Numbered from the stretch's first letter, positions 13,721 to 27,300 are shown. The stretch is DNA of 64,000 bases from Chamaelirium japonicum (GCA_947650365.1 OX393553.1:42269949-42333948); one strand, 5' to 3'. The notes: generated by a model from the letters alone, not told the origin. Translations and numbers: made by a program.

Positions 13721-14604
13721 AGAATGGATCGTATGAATGAATTAGAATGGATCGTGCGAATGAATTAGAATGGATCATGCAAATGAATTAGAATGGATCG
13801 TACGTACGAAGGAATTAGAATGGATCGTGCGGAGGAATTAGAATGGATCATACGAAGGAATTAGAATGGATCGTACGAATGAATTTGAATGAATACATTC
13901 GTGCGAATGAATTAGAATGGATCGTGCTAATGAATTAGAATTGATCATACGAATGAATTAGAATGGATACATTCGTGCGAATGAATTAGAATGGATCGTA
14001 CGAAGGAATTAGAATGGATCGTACGTACGAAGGAATTAGAATAGATTGTGTGAATGAATTAGAATGGATTGTATGAATGAATTAGAATGGATCGTACGAA
14101 GGAATTAGAATGGATCGTACGAATGAATTAGAATAGATTGTGCGAATGAATTTGAATGGATACATTCGTGCGAATGATTTAGAATGGATCGTATGAATGA
14201 ATTAGATTGGATCGTATGAATGAATTAGAATGGATCGTGCGAATGAATAAGAATGGATCGTACGAATGAATTAGAATGGATCGTACGAAGGAATTAGAAT
14301 GGATCGTGCGAAGGAAATAGAATGGATCGTACGAAGGAATTAGAATGGATCGTACGAATGAATTAGAATGGATATATTCGTGCAAATGAATTAAAATGGA
14401 TCGTTTAAATGAATAAGAATAGATCGTACGAATGAATTAGAATGGAAAGTACGAATGAATTAGAATAGATTGTGCGAATGAATTAGAATAAATCGTATGA
14501 ATGAATTAGATTGGATCGTATGAATGAATTAGAATGGATCGTGCGAATGAATTAGAATGGATCATACGAATGAATTAGAATGGATCGTATGAATGAATTA
14601 GAAT

Positions 14605-14687
14605 GGATACATTCGTGCGAATGAATTAGAATGGATCGTACGAATGAGTAAGAATGGATCGTACGAATGAAATAGAATGGATTGTAC
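14605..14687 (+). repeat. 4-unit cassette, + example
   Basis: A 28-bp linker (ACATTCGTGC) is followed by a normal unit, a unit with core GAATGAGTAAG, and a unit with core GAATGAAATAG and linker TTGTAC. This ordered series, about 97 bp counting four full units, recurs at about 27735-27815, 53457-53540 and 60417-60490. It also occurs in reverse orientation at many sites. Confidence 0.9.
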
Positions 14688-15100
14688 GAATGAATTAGAA
14701 TGGATTCATTCGTGCGAATGAATTAGAATGGATCGTGCGAATGAATTAGAATGGATCGTACGAATTAATTAGAATGGATCGTACGAATGAATTAGAATGG
14801 ATACATTCGTGCGAATGAATTAGAATGGATCGTACGAATGAGTAAGAATGGATTGTATGAATGAAATAGAATGGATTGTACTAATGAATTAGAATGGATT
14901 CATTCGTGCGAATGAATTAGAATGGATCGTGCGAATGAATTAGAATGGATTGTACGAATGAATTAGAATGGATCGTACGAATGAATTTGAATGGATACAT
15001 TCGTGCAAATGAATTAGAATGGATCGTACGAATGAGTAAAAATTGATCGTACGAATGAAATAGAATGGATTGTACGAATGAATTAGAATGGATCGTACGA

Positions 15101-15724
15101 GCACGAATGTATCCACTCTAATTCATTCATACGATCCATTCTAATTCATTCGCACGAATATATCCATTCTAATTCATTCGTACGATCCTTTCTAATTCAT
15201 TCGCACGATCCATTCTAATTCATAAGTACGATCCATTCTATTTCATTCGTACGATCCATTCTAATTCATTCGCATGAAAGTATCCATTCTAATTCATTTG
15301 TACGATCCATTCTAATTCATTCGCACGATCCATTCTAATTCATTCATACGATCCATTCTAAGTAATTCGTACGATCCATTCTAATTCATTCGCACGATCC
15401 ATTCTAATTCATTCATACAATCCATTCTAATTCTTTCGCACGATCCTTTCTAATTCATTCGTACGATCCATTCTAATTCATTTGTACGATCCATTCTAAT
15501 TCATTCGCATGAATGTATCCATTCTAATTCATTCATACGATCCATTCTAATTCATTCATACGATCCATTCTAATTCATTTGCACGATTATATCCATTCTA
15601 ATTCATTCGTATGATCCATTCTAATTCATTCGTACGATCCATTCTAATTCATTCGCACAATCTATTCTAATTCATTCGTACGATCAATTCTAATTCATTA
15701 GCATGATCCATTCTAATACATTCG
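15101..15724 (-). repeat. - oriented satellite block
   Basis: It starts with a 28-bp unit carrying CCACTC and includes the markers CTTTCGCACGATCCTTTC near 15430 and CACGATTATATCC near 15583. It matches 60910-61532. A third relative is at about 25.36-25.98 kb. Confidence 0.93.
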
Positions 15725-16014
15725 GAATGGATCATACGAATGAATTAGAATGGATCGTATGAGTGACTTTGAATGGATCGTGCGAATGAATTAGAATGGA
15801 TTGTATGAATGAATTAGAATGGATCGTGCGAATGAATTAGAATGGATCGTGCAAATGAATTAGAATGGATCGTGCGAATGAATTAGAATGGATCGTACGA
15901 ATGAATTAGAATAGATTATGCGAATGAATTAGAATGGATCGTACGAATGAATTAGAATGGATACATTCGTACGAATGAATTAGAATGGATCGTATGAATG
16001 AATTAGAATAGGTA
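15725..16014 (+). repeat. + oriented satellite block
   Basis: About 12 units, starting after ACATTCGG and ending in AATAGGTACACGATCC. Both junctions are shared with 61533-61823. Confidence 0.92.
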
Positions 16015-16276
16015 CACGATCCATTCTAATTCATTCGTACGATCCATTCTAATTCATTCGTACAATCCATTCTATTTCATTCATACGATCCATTCTTACT
16101 CAGTCGTACGATCCATTCTAATTCATTCGCACGAATGTATCCATTCTAATTCATTCGTATGATCCATTCTAATTCATTCGTACGATCCATTCTAATTCAT
16201 CCGTACGATCCGTTCTAATTCATTCGCACGATCCATTCTAATTCATTCGCACGAATGAATCCATTCTAATTCATTC

Positions 16277-16359
16277 GTACAATCCATTCTATTTCATTCG
16301 TACGATCCATTCTTACTCATTCGTACGATCCATTCTAATTCATTTGCATGAATGTATCC
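16277..16359 (-). repeat. 4-unit cassette, - example
   Basis: On the + strand the order is GTACAATCC, a CTATTTC unit, a CTTACTC unit, a normal unit, then a 28-bp junction with GAATGTATCC. This is the exact reverse of the series at 14605-14687. It recurs at about 8870-8960, 22640-22700, 32240-32320, 33370-33450 and 62080-62140. Confidence 0.9.
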
Positions 16360-17500
16360 ATTCTAATTCATTCGTACGATCCATTCTAATTCATCCATAC
16401 GATCCATTCTAATTCATTCGCACAATCTATTCTAATTCATTCGTACGATCCATTGTAATTCCTTCGTACGATCCATTCTAATTCCTTCGTACGATCCATT
16501 CTATTTCATTCCCATGAATGTATCCATTCTATTTCATACGTACGATCCATTCTAATTCATTTATACGATCCAATCTAATTCATTCATACAATCCATTCTA
16601 ATTCATTCGTACGATCCATTCTAATTTATTCGCACGATCCATTCTAATTCATTCGCACGAATGAATCCATTCTAATTCATTCGTACAATCCATTCTATTT
16701 CATTCGTACGATCCATTCTTACTCATTCGTACGATCCATTCAAATTTATTCGCACAATCCATTCTAATTCCTTCGTACGATCCATTCTAATTCCTTCGTA
16801 CGATCCGTACGAATGAAATAGAATGGATTCGCACGAATGTATCCATTCTAATTCATTTGTACGATCCATTCTAATTCATTCGTACAATCCATTCTAATTC
16901 ATTCGCACGATCCATTCAAATTCACTCATACGATCCATTCTAATTCATTCATACGATCCACTCTAATTCATTCGCACGAATGTATCCATTCTAACTCATT
17001 CATACGATCCATTCTAATTCATTCGTACGAATGTATCCACTCTAATTCATTCATACGATCCATTCTAATTCATTCGCACGAATGTATCCATTCTAATTCA
17101 TTCGTACAATCCATTCTAATTCATTCGCACAATCTATTCGAATTCAGTCGTACGATCAATTCTAATTCATTAGCACGATCCATTCTAATTCATCCGTACG
17201 ATCTATTCTATTTCATTCGTACGATCCATTCTTACTCAATCGTATGATCCATTCTAATTCATTCGCACGAATATATCCATTCTAATTCATTCATACGATC
17301 CATTCTAATTCATTCGCACGATCCATTCTAATTCATTAATACGATCCAATCTAATTCATTCATACGATCCATTCTAATTCATTCGCACGATCCATTCTAA
17401 TTCATTCGTACGATCCATTCAAATTCATTCATACGATCCAGTCTAATTCATTCATACGATCCAATCTAATTCATTCATACGATCCATTCTAATTCATAAG

Positions 17501-17692
17501 TACGACGCACGATCCATTCTAATTCATTCATACGATCCAATCTAATTCATTCATACGATCCATTCTAATTCATTCATATGTATCCATTCTAATTCATTCA
17601 TACGATCCATTCTAATTCATTCGTACGATCCATTCTAATTCATTCGCACGATCAATTCTAATTCATTAATACGATCCATTCTAATTCATTCG
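17501..17692 (-). repeat. Reversed copy of the 192-bp higher-order repeat
   Basis: The reversed 30-bp marker TACGACGCAC starts at 17501 and again at 17693, exactly 192 bp apart. The units between carry the reverse of the set-1 markers in reverse order: CCAATC, CATATGTATCC, CGTACG, CGCACG, then CATTAATACG. In copy B the two markers are only 76 bp apart (63263 and 63339). Confidence 0.88.
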
Positions 17693-18217
17693 TACGACGC
17701 ACGATCCATTCTAATTCATTCTGTATCCATTATAATTCATTCGTACAATCCATTCTATTTCATTCGTACGATCCATTCTTACTCACGCACGATCCATTCG
17801 AATTCACTCATACGATCCATTCTAATTCATTCATACAATCCATTCTAATTCATTCGCACGAATGTATCCATTCTAATTCATTCGTACGATCCATTCTAAT
17901 TCATTCGTACGATCTATTCTAATTCATTCGTTCGATCCATTCTAATTCATTCGCATGATCCATTCTAATTCATTCGCATAATCTATTCTAATTCATTTTT
18001 AGTACGTTCCATTCTAATTCATTAGCACGATCAATGCTAATTCATTCGCACGATCCATTCTAATTCATTCATACGATCCATTCTAATTCATTCATACGAT
18101 CTATTCTAATTCTTTCGCACGAATGTATCCATTCTAATTCATTCGCACGAATGTATCCATTCTAATTCATTCGTACGATCCATTCTAATTTATTCACATA
18201 ATCTATTCTAATACATT

Positions 18218-18287
18218 GGATCGTACGAAGGAATTAGAATGGATCGTACGAATGAATTAGAATGGATACATTCGTGCGAATGAATTA
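18218..18287 (+). repeat. Short + island
   Basis: Three + units end in GAATTATGATCC. The same island with the same edges occurs at 63861-63930. Confidence 0.9.
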
Positions 18288-19637
18288 TGATCCATTCTAA
18301 TTCATTTGTATCCATTCTATTTCATTCGCACAATCCATTCGAATTCATTCGCACGATCCATTCTAATTCATTCATACAATCCATTCTAATTCATTCATAC
18401 AATCCATTCTAATTCTTTCACACAATCCACTCTAATTCATTCGTATGATCCATTCTAATTCATTCTTACAATCCATTCTATTTCATTCGTACGATCCATT
18501 CTTACTCATTCGTATGATCCATTCTAATTCATTCACACGAATGTATCCATTCTAATTCATTCGTACGATCCATTCTAATTCATTCGCACAATCTATTCTA
18601 ATTCATTCGTACAATTTATTCTAATTCATTCGTACGATCCATTCTAATTCATTCGTACAATCCATTCTATTTCATATGTACGATCCATTCTTACTCATTC
18701 ATATGATCCATTCTAATTCATTCGCACGAATGTATCCATTCTAATTCATTCGTACGATCCATTCTAATTCATTCGTACGATCCATTCTAATTCATTCATA
18801 CGATCCATTCATTCTAATTCATTCGTATGATTCATTCTAATTCATTCGTACGATCCATTCTAATTCATTCGTACGATCCATTCTAATTCATTCGTACAAT
18901 CCATGATATTTCATTCGTACGATCCATTCTTACTCATTCGTATGATCCATTCTAATTCATTCGCACGATCCATTCTAATTCATTTATACAATCCAATCTA
19001 ATTCATTCATATGATCCATTCTAATTCATTCGCACGAATGTATCCATTCTAATTCATTTGTACGATCCATTCTAATTCATTCGCACAATCTATTCTAATT
19101 CATTCGTTCGATCCATTCTAATTCATTAGCACGATCCATTCTAATTCATTCGTACGATCCATTCTATTTCATTAGTACGATCCATTCTTACTCATTCGTA
19201 CGATCAATTCTTACTCATTCATACGATCCATTCTAATTCATTCGCACGAATGTATCCATTCAAATTCATTCATACGATCCATTCTAAATCATTTGTACGA
19301 TCCTTTCTAATTCATTCGTACGATCCATTCTAATTCATTCGCACGATCCATTCTAATTCATTCGCACGAATGTATCTAGTCTAATTCCTTTGTTATATCC
19401 ATTCTAATTCCTTCGTATGATCCATTCTAATTCATTCACACGATCCATTCTAATTCATTCGCACGATCCATTCTAATTCAATCATACGATCCATTCTAAT
19501 TCATTCATACAATCCATTCTAATTCATTCTAATTTATTCATACGATCCATTCTATTTCATTCGTACGATCCATTCTAATTCATTCATACGATCCATTCTA
19601 ATTCATTCGCACGATCCATTCTAATTCATATGTACGA
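18288..19637 (-). repeat. - oriented satellite block
   Basis: Ordinary - units with frequent CTATTTC/CTTACTC pairs (about 18470-18530, 18660-18720 and 18900-18960). The copy A/B match ends inside this block only because copy B runs off the window. Confidence 0.92.
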
Positions 19638-19880
19638 GATCGTATGAATGAATTAGAATGGATATATTCGTGCGAATGAATTAGAATGGATCGTACGAAT
19701 GAACTAAAATGGATCGTGCGAATGAATTAGAATGGATCGTAGGAATGAATTAGAATGGATCGTACAAAGGAATTAGAATGGATCATACGAATGAAATATA
19801 ATGGGTCGTACAAAGGAATTAGAATGGATCGTACGAAGGAATTAGAATGGATCGTACGAATGAATTAGAATGGATACATT
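19638..19880 (+). repeat. + oriented satellite block
   Basis: About 10 units, starting after TGTACGAGAT and ending in the 28-bp-type linker ACATTCTTAC. It includes GAAATATAATGGG units also seen near 1650, 5090 and 21130. Confidence 0.9.
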
Positions 19881-20950
19881 CTTACAATCCATTCTAATTC
19901 ATTCGTACGATCCATTCTAATTCATTCGTACGATTTATTCGTATGATCCATTCTAATTCATTCGTACGAATGTATCCACTCTAATTCATTCATACGATCC
20001 ATTCTAATTCATTCGTACGATCCATTCTAATTCATTCGTACGATCTATTCTAATTCATTCGCACAATCTATTCTAATTCATTCGTACGATCCATTCTAAT
20101 TCATTCGTACGATCCATTCTATTTCATTCGTACGATCCATTCTTACTCATTCGTACGATCCATTCTAATTCATTCGCACGAATGTATCCATTCTAATTCA
20201 TTCGAACGATCCATTCTAATTCCTTCGTACGATACATTCTAATTCCTTCGTACGATCCATTCTAATTCCTTTGTACGACCCATTATATTTCATTCGTATC
20301 GTACGATCCATTCTAATTCATTCGCACGATCCATTCTAATTCATTCATACGATCCATTCTATTTCATTCATACGTACAAATTCATACGTACGATCCATTA
20401 TTACGATCCATTCTAATTCATTCGTACGATCCATTCTATTTCATTCATACGATCCATTCTAATTCCTTCGTACGATCCATTCTAATTCCTTCGTACGATC
20501 CATTTTATTTCATTCGTATGATCCATTCTAATTCATAAGTACGATCCATTCTAATTCATTCATACGATCCATTCTAATTTATTCGTACGATCCATTCTAA
20601 TTCATTCGCACGATCCATTCTAATTCATTCATACGATCCAATCTAATTCATTCATATGATCCATTCTAATTCATTCGCACTAATGTATCCATTCTAATTC
20701 ATTCATACGATCCATTCTAATTCATTAATACAATCCATTCTAATTCTTTTGCACGAATATATCCATTCTAATTCATTCGTACGATCCATTCTAATTCATT
20801 CCTACGATCCATTCTAATTCATTCGCACGAACCATTCTAATTCATTCATACGATCCAATCTAATTCATTCGTACGATCCATTCTAATTCATTCGCACGAA
20901 TGTATCAACTCTAATTCATTTGTACGATCCATTCTAATTCATTCATACAT
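19881..20950 (-). repeat. - oriented satellite block
   Basis: These are - units with short irregular pieces near 19930 and at 20375-20400 (CGTACAAATTCATACG). The latter is the reverse form of the irregular GTAATAATGG group seen in + blocks at 6205 and 9410. Confidence 0.9.
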
Positions 20951-21780
20951 GTACGAATGAATTAGAATGGATACATTCGTGCAAATGAATTAGAATGGAA
21001 TGTATGAATGAATTAGATTGGATCGTATGAATGAATTAGAATGGATCGTATGTATGAATTAGAATGGATACATTCATGGGAATGAATTAGATTGGATCAA
21101 ACAAAGAAATTAGAATGGATCATACGAATGAAATATAATGGGTCGTACAAAGGAATTAGAATGGATCGTACGAAGGAATTAGAATGGATCGTATAAAGGA
21201 ATTAGAATGGATACATTCGTGCGAATGAATTAGAATGGATCGTACGAATGAATTAGAATAGATTGTGCGAATGAATTAGAATGGATCGTACGAATGAATT
21301 AGAATGGATACATTCGTGCGAATGAATTAGAATGGATCGTATGAATGAATTAGATTGGATCGTATGAATGAATTAGAATGGATCGTGCGAAGGAATTAGA
21401 ATGGATCGTACGTGCGATTGAATTAGAATGGATTGTACGAATGAATTAGAATGGATCGTACGAATGAATTAGAATGGATCGTACGAATGAATTAGAATGG
21501 ATCGTATGAATGAATTAGAATGGATCGTATGAGTGAATTCGAATGGATTGTGCGAATGAATTAGAATGGATTGTACGAATGAATTAGAATGGATCGTATG
21601 AATGAATTAGAATGGATCATGCGAATGAATTAAATTGGATCGTACGAATGAATTAGCATAGATCGTGCTAATGAATTAGAATGGAACGTACGAATGAATT
21701 AGAATAGATTGTACGAATGAATTAGAATGGATCGTACGAATGAATTAGAATGGATCGTGCGAATGAATTAGAATGGATAC
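20951..21780 (+). repeat. + oriented satellite block
   Basis: These are + units, including an ACATTCATGGG marker near 21070 that links this stretch to the 12.0 kb and 40.15 kb blocks. The block ends at GGATAC, then ATTCTAATTCC. Confidence 0.92.
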
Positions 21781-22303
21781 ATTCTAATTCCTTCGTATGA
21801 TCCATTCTAATTCCTTCGTACGATCCATTCTATTTCATTCGTACGATCCATTCTTAGTCAATCGTATGATCCATTCTAATTCATTCGCACGAATGTACCC
21901 ATTCTAATTCATTCGTACGATCCATTCTAATTTATTCGTACAATCCATTCTAATTCATTCGCACGATCCATTCGAATTCACTCATACGATCCATTCTAAT
22001 TCTTTCATACGATCCATTCTAATTCATTCACATGAATGTATCCATTCTAATTCATTCGTACGATCCATTCTAATTCATTCGTATAATCCATTCTATTTCA
22101 TTCGTACGATCCATTCTTACTCATTCGTACGATCCATTCTAATTCATTCGCACGAATGTATCCATTCTAATTCATTCGTACGATCCATTCTAATTCATTC
22201 GTACGATCCATTCTAAATCATTCGTACGATCCATTCTAAATCATTCGCACGATCCATTCTAATTCATTCGCACGAATGTAGCCATTCTAATTCCTTCGTA
22301 CGA
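21781..22303 (-). repeat. - oriented satellite block
   Basis: About 22 - units with two CTATTTC/CTTACTC-type pairs. The block ends in CGTACGATG and changes orientation there. Confidence 0.91.
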
Positions 22304-22567
22304 TGAATGAATTAGAATGGATCGAGCGAATGAATTAGAATGGATCGTGCAAATGAATTAGAATGGATCGTACGAATGAATTAGAGTGGATACATTCGTA
22401 CGAAGGAATTAGAATGGATCGTACGAATGAATTAGAATGGATACATTCGTGCGAATGAATTAGAATGCATCGTATGAATGAATTAGAATAGATTGTGCGA
22501 ATGAATTAGAATGGATCATGCGAATGAATTACAATGGATCGTACGAATGAATTAGAATGGATACATT
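22304..22567 (+). repeat. + oriented satellite block
   Basis: About 11 + units with two 28-bp linkers. The right switch lies inside a third (ACATTCATTCATAC). Confidence 0.9.
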
Positions 22568-24070
22568 CATTCATACAATCCATTCTAATTCTTTCACATG
22601 ATCCATTCTAATTCATTCGTACGATCCATTCTAATTCATTCGTACAATCCATTCTATTTCATTCGTACGATCCATTCTTACTCATTCGTACGATCCATTC
22701 TAATTCATTCGCACGATCTATTCTAATTCATTCGTACCCATTCAAATTCATTCGCACGAATGTATCCATTTTAATTCATTCATACGATCCATTCTAATTC
22801 ATTCGCACAATCTATTCTAATTCACTCGAACGATCAATTCTAATTCATTACCACGATCCATTCTAATTCATTTGTACAATCTATTCTATTTCATTCGTAC
22901 GATCCATTCTTACTCAATCGTATGATCCATTCTAATTCATTCGCACGAATGTATCCATTCTAATTCATTAGTATGATCCATTCTAATTCATTCGTACGAT
23001 CCGTTCTAATTCATTCATACTACCAATTCTAATTCATTCGTACGATCCATTCTAATTTCTTCGTACGATCCATTCTATTTCATTCGTACGATCCATTCTA
23101 ATTCATTCATACGATCCATTCTAATTCATTCGTATGATCCATTCTAATTCATTCGCACAATCTATTCTAATTCATTCGTACGATCTATTCTATTTCATTC
23201 GTACGATCCATTTTACTCAATCGTATGATCCATTCTAATTCATTCGCACGAATGTATCCATTCTAATTCATTCGTACGATCCATTCTAATTCATTCGTAT
23301 GATCCATTCTAATTCATTCATACGATCCATTCTAATTCATTCGTACGATCCATTCTAATTCCTTCGTACGATCCATTCTATTTCATTCGTACGATCCATT
23401 CTAATTCATTCATACGATCCATTCTAATTCATTCGTACCATTCTAATTCTTTCGCACAATCTATTCTAATTCATTCGTACATTCTATTCTAATTCATTCG
23501 CACGAATGAATCCATTCTAATTCATTCATACAATCCATTCTATTTCATTCGTACGATCCATTCTTACTCATTCGTATGATCCATTCTAATTCATTCGTAC
23601 GATCCATTCTAATTCATTCGTACGATCCATTCTAATTCATTCATAAGATCCATTCTAATTCATTAGCATGATCCATTCTAATTCATTTGTACGATCAATT
23701 CTAATTCATTAGCACGATCCATTCTAATTCATTCGTACGATCTATTCTATTTCATTCGTACGATCCATTCTTACTCAATCGTATGATCCATTCTAATTCA
23801 TTCGCACGAATGTATCCATTCTAATTCATTCGTGTGATCCAATCTAATTTATACGGACGATCCATTCTAATTCATTCATACGACCCAATCTAATTCATTC
23901 ATACGATCCATTCTAATTCATTCGCACGAATGTATCCATTCTAATTCATTCATACGATCCATTCTAATTCATTCGTACGATCCATTCTAATTCATTCGCA
24001 CGAATGTATCCATTCTAATTCATTCGTACAATCTATTCTAATTAATTCGCACGATCCATTCTAATTCATT
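22568..24070 (-). repeat. - oriented block with a ~304-bp tandem duplication
   Basis: About 22.89-23.19 kb and 23.19-23.49 kb carry the same ordered variants: CTATTTC, TACTCAATCG, a 28-bp junction, CTTCG, CTATTTC, then CACAATCTATTC. The TACTCAA marker is at 22911 and 23214. The period of about 304 bp equals one 28-bp plus twelve 23-bp units. A partial third repeat starts near 23740. Confidence 0.85.
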
Positions 24071-24360
24071 GGATTGTGCGAATGAATTAGAATGGATCGT
24101 ATTAATGAATTAGAATGGATTAATTCGTGCGAATGAATTAGAATGGATCATGCGAATGAATTAGAAAGGATTGTACGAATGAATTAGAATAGATTGTACG
24201 AATGAATTAGAATGGATCGTGCGAAAGAATTAAATTGGATTGTATGAATGAATTAGAATGGATCGTGCGAATGAATTAGAATGGATCATACGAATGACTT
24301 AGAATGGATCGTATGAATGAATTAGAATGGATCGTGTGAATGAATTAGAATGGATCGTAC
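24071..24360 (+). repeat. + oriented satellite block
   Basis: About 12 + units, ending at a perfectly symmetrical head-to-head junction with the next block. Confidence 0.92.
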
Positions 24361-24380
24361 GATCCATTCTAATTCATTCA
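24337..24380. repeat. 44-bp perfect palindrome at an orientation switch
   Basis: The left arm is a + unit ending GGATCGT and the right arm is its exact reverse complement, with the centre at GTAC (24359-24362). All 22 base pairs match. Pairing then continues imperfectly, because both flanking blocks are the same satellite in opposite orientation. Confidence 0.93.
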
Positions 24381-27300
24381 TACGATCCATTCTAATTCAT
24401 AAGTATGATCCATTCCATTCTAATTCATTCGCATTCATTCTAATTCCTTTGTACGATCCATTCTAAATCATTCCCATGAATGTATCCATTCTAATTCATA
24501 CGTACGATCCATTCTAATTCATTCATACGATCCAATCTAATTCATTTGCACGAATATATCCATTCTAATTCAATCGTACGATCCATTCTAATTCATTCGC
24601 ACGATCCATTCTAATTCATTCATACGATCCATTCTAATTCATTCGTACGATCCATTCTAATTCATTCCCACGAATGTATCCATTCTAATTCATTCATACG
24701 ATCCATTCTAATTCATTCGCATGATCCATTCTAATTCATTCGCACGAATGAATCCATTCTAATTCATTCGTACAATCCATTCTATTTCATTTGTATGATC
24801 CATTCTTACTCATTCGTACGATCCATTCTAATTCATTCGCACGAATGTATCCATTCTAATTCATTCGTACGATCCATTCTAATTCATTCGCACAATCTAT
24901 TCTAATTCATTCGTACGATCAATTCTAATTCATTACCACGATCCATTCTAATTCATTCGCACGATCCATTCTAATTCATTCGCACGATCCATTCTAATTT
25001 ATTCGTACAATCCATTCTATTTCATTCGTACGATCCATTCTAATTTCATTCATACGATCCATTCTAATTCATTCATACGATCCATTCTAGTTCATTCGTA
25101 CAATCCATTCTATTTCATTCGTACGATCCATTCTTACTCATTCGTACGATCTATTCTAATTCATTCGCACGAATGTATCCATCTATTTCATTCGTATGAT
25201 CCATTCTAATTCATTCGTACGATCCATTCTAATTCCTTCGTACGATCCATTCTAATTCATACTTTCCATTCTATTTCATTCATACGATCCAATCTTACTC
25301 ATTCGTACGATCCATTCTAATTCATTCGCACGATCCATTCTAATTTATTTGCACGAATGTATCCATTCTAATTCTTTCATACGATCCATTCTAATTCATT
25401 CGCACGAATATATCCATTCTAATTCATTTGTACGATCCATTCTAATTCATTCGCACGATCCATTCTAATTTATACGTACGATCCATTCTATTTCATTCGT
25501 ACGATCTATTCTAATTCATTCGTACGATCCATTCTAATTCATTCGCACGAATGTATCCACTCTAATTCATTCGTATGATCAATTCTAATTCATTCGCACG
25601 ATCCATTCTAATTCATTCATACGATCCATTCTAAGTCATTCGTACGATCCATTCTAATTCATTCGCACGATCCATTCTAATTCAATCTACAATCCATTCT
25701 AATTCTTTCGCACGATCCTTTCTAATTCATTCGTACGATCCATTCTAATTCATTCGTACGATCCATTCTAATTCATTCGCACGAATGTATCTATTCTAAT
25801 TCATTCATATGATCCATTCTAATTCATTCATATGATCCATTCTAATTCATTTGCACGAATATATCCATTCTAATTCATTCGTATGATCTATTCTAATTCA
25901 TTCGTACGATCCATTCTAATTTATTCGCACAATCTATTCTAATTCATTCGTACGATCAATTCTAATTCATTAGCACGATCCATTCGAATTAATTCATACG
26001 ATCCATTCTAATTCATTCGTACGACGCACGATCCATTCTAATTCATTCATACGATCCAATCTAATTCATTCGTACAATCCATTCTATTTCATTCGTACGA
26101 TCCATTCTTACTCATTCGTATGATCCATTCTAATTCATTAGCACGAATGTATCCATTCTAATTCATTCGTGCGATCCATTCTAATTCATTCGCACGATCC
26201 ATTCTAATTCATTCGCACAATCTATTCTAATTCATTCATACGATCCATTCTAATTCATTCGCACGAATGTATCCATTCTAATTCATTCGTACGATCCATT
26301 CTAATTCCTTCGTACGAATGTATCCAGCATTCTTACTCATTCGTACGATCCATTCTAATTCATTCGCACGAATGTATCCATTCTAATTTATTCGTACGAT
26401 CCATTCTAATTCATTCGTACGATCCATTCTAATTCATTTGTATGATCTATTCTAATTCATTCGCACGAATGTATCCACTCTAATTCATTCGTACGATCCA
26501 TTCTAATTCATTAGTACGATCAATTCTAATTCATTCGTACGATCCATTCTAATTCATTCGTACGATCCATTCTAATTCATTTGCACAATCTATTCTAATT
26601 CATTCGTACGATCCATTCTAATTCATTCGCACGAATGTATCCATTCTAATTCCTTCGTACGATCCATTCTAATTCCTTCGTACGATCCATTCTAATTCCT
26701 TTGTACGACCCATTATATTTCATTCGTACGATCCATTCTAATTCCTTCGTACGATCCATTCTAATTCATTCGCACGAATGTATCCATTCTAATTCATTCG
26801 TATGATCCATTCTAATTCATTCACACAATCTATTCTAATTCATTAGTACGATCCATTCTAATTCATTCGCATGAATATATCCATTCTAATTCATTCGTAC
26901 GATCCATTCTAATTCATTCGCACAATCTATTCTAATTCATTCATACGATCAATTCTAATTCATTAGCACGATCCATTCTAATTCATTCGTACGATCTATT
27001 CTATTTCATTCGTACGATCCATTCTTACTCAATCGTATGATCCATTCTAATTCATTCGCACTAATGTATCCATTCTAATTCATTCGTACGATCCATTCTA
27101 ATTCATTCGCACGATCCATTCTAATTCAATCGTATAATCCATTCTAATTCATTCGCACGAATGTATCCATTCTAATTCCTTCATACGATCCATTCTAATT
27201 CATTCGTACGATCCATTCTAATTCATTCGCACGATCCATTCTAATTCCTTCGTACGATCCATTCTTATTCATTCCCATGAATGTATCCATTCTAATTCAT

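Larger units (their letters stand above)
11663..15100 (+). repeat. Longest + oriented block
   Basis: About 3.4 kb of + units. It matches 58933-60909, which is only about 2.0 kb, because of a local triplication here. The block ends at the switch GGATCGTACGA, then GCACGAATG, a junction also found at 40249 and 60909. Confidence 0.94.
16015..18217 (-). repeat. - oriented block with a one-unit + island
   Basis: These are - units throughout except for a single + unit at about 16807-16830. The block contains cassettes near 16277 and 16690 and a full reversed 192-bp higher-order unit at 17501-17692. It matches 61824-63860. Confidence 0.93.
1..18357. repeat. Large-scale repeat, copy A (left side cut by window)
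   Basis: This stretch is colinear with 46904-64000. Landmark pairs are 1/46904, 1221/48061, 2262/49171, 5601/52552, 9030/55972, 10206/57133, 11661/58931, 15095/60904, 16807/62592 and 18218/63861. The offset starts at 46903 and moves between 45643 and 47431 through local gains and losses, mostly of whole units. Orientation blocks occur in the same order in both copies. Sampled stretches (1-200 and 15101-15230) differ from copy B at roughly 1.5-2.5% of bases. Confidence 0.93.

Noticed and set aside
14179-14385. 68-codon open frame on - strand
   Set aside because: Repeat translation; the same peptide pattern appears at 31086-31274 and 44336-44785 simply because unit variants are shared.
24337-24380. 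Transcription terminator hairpin
   Set aside because: The palindrome is explained by a head-to-head switch of the satellite; there is no upstream gene and no T-run after it.
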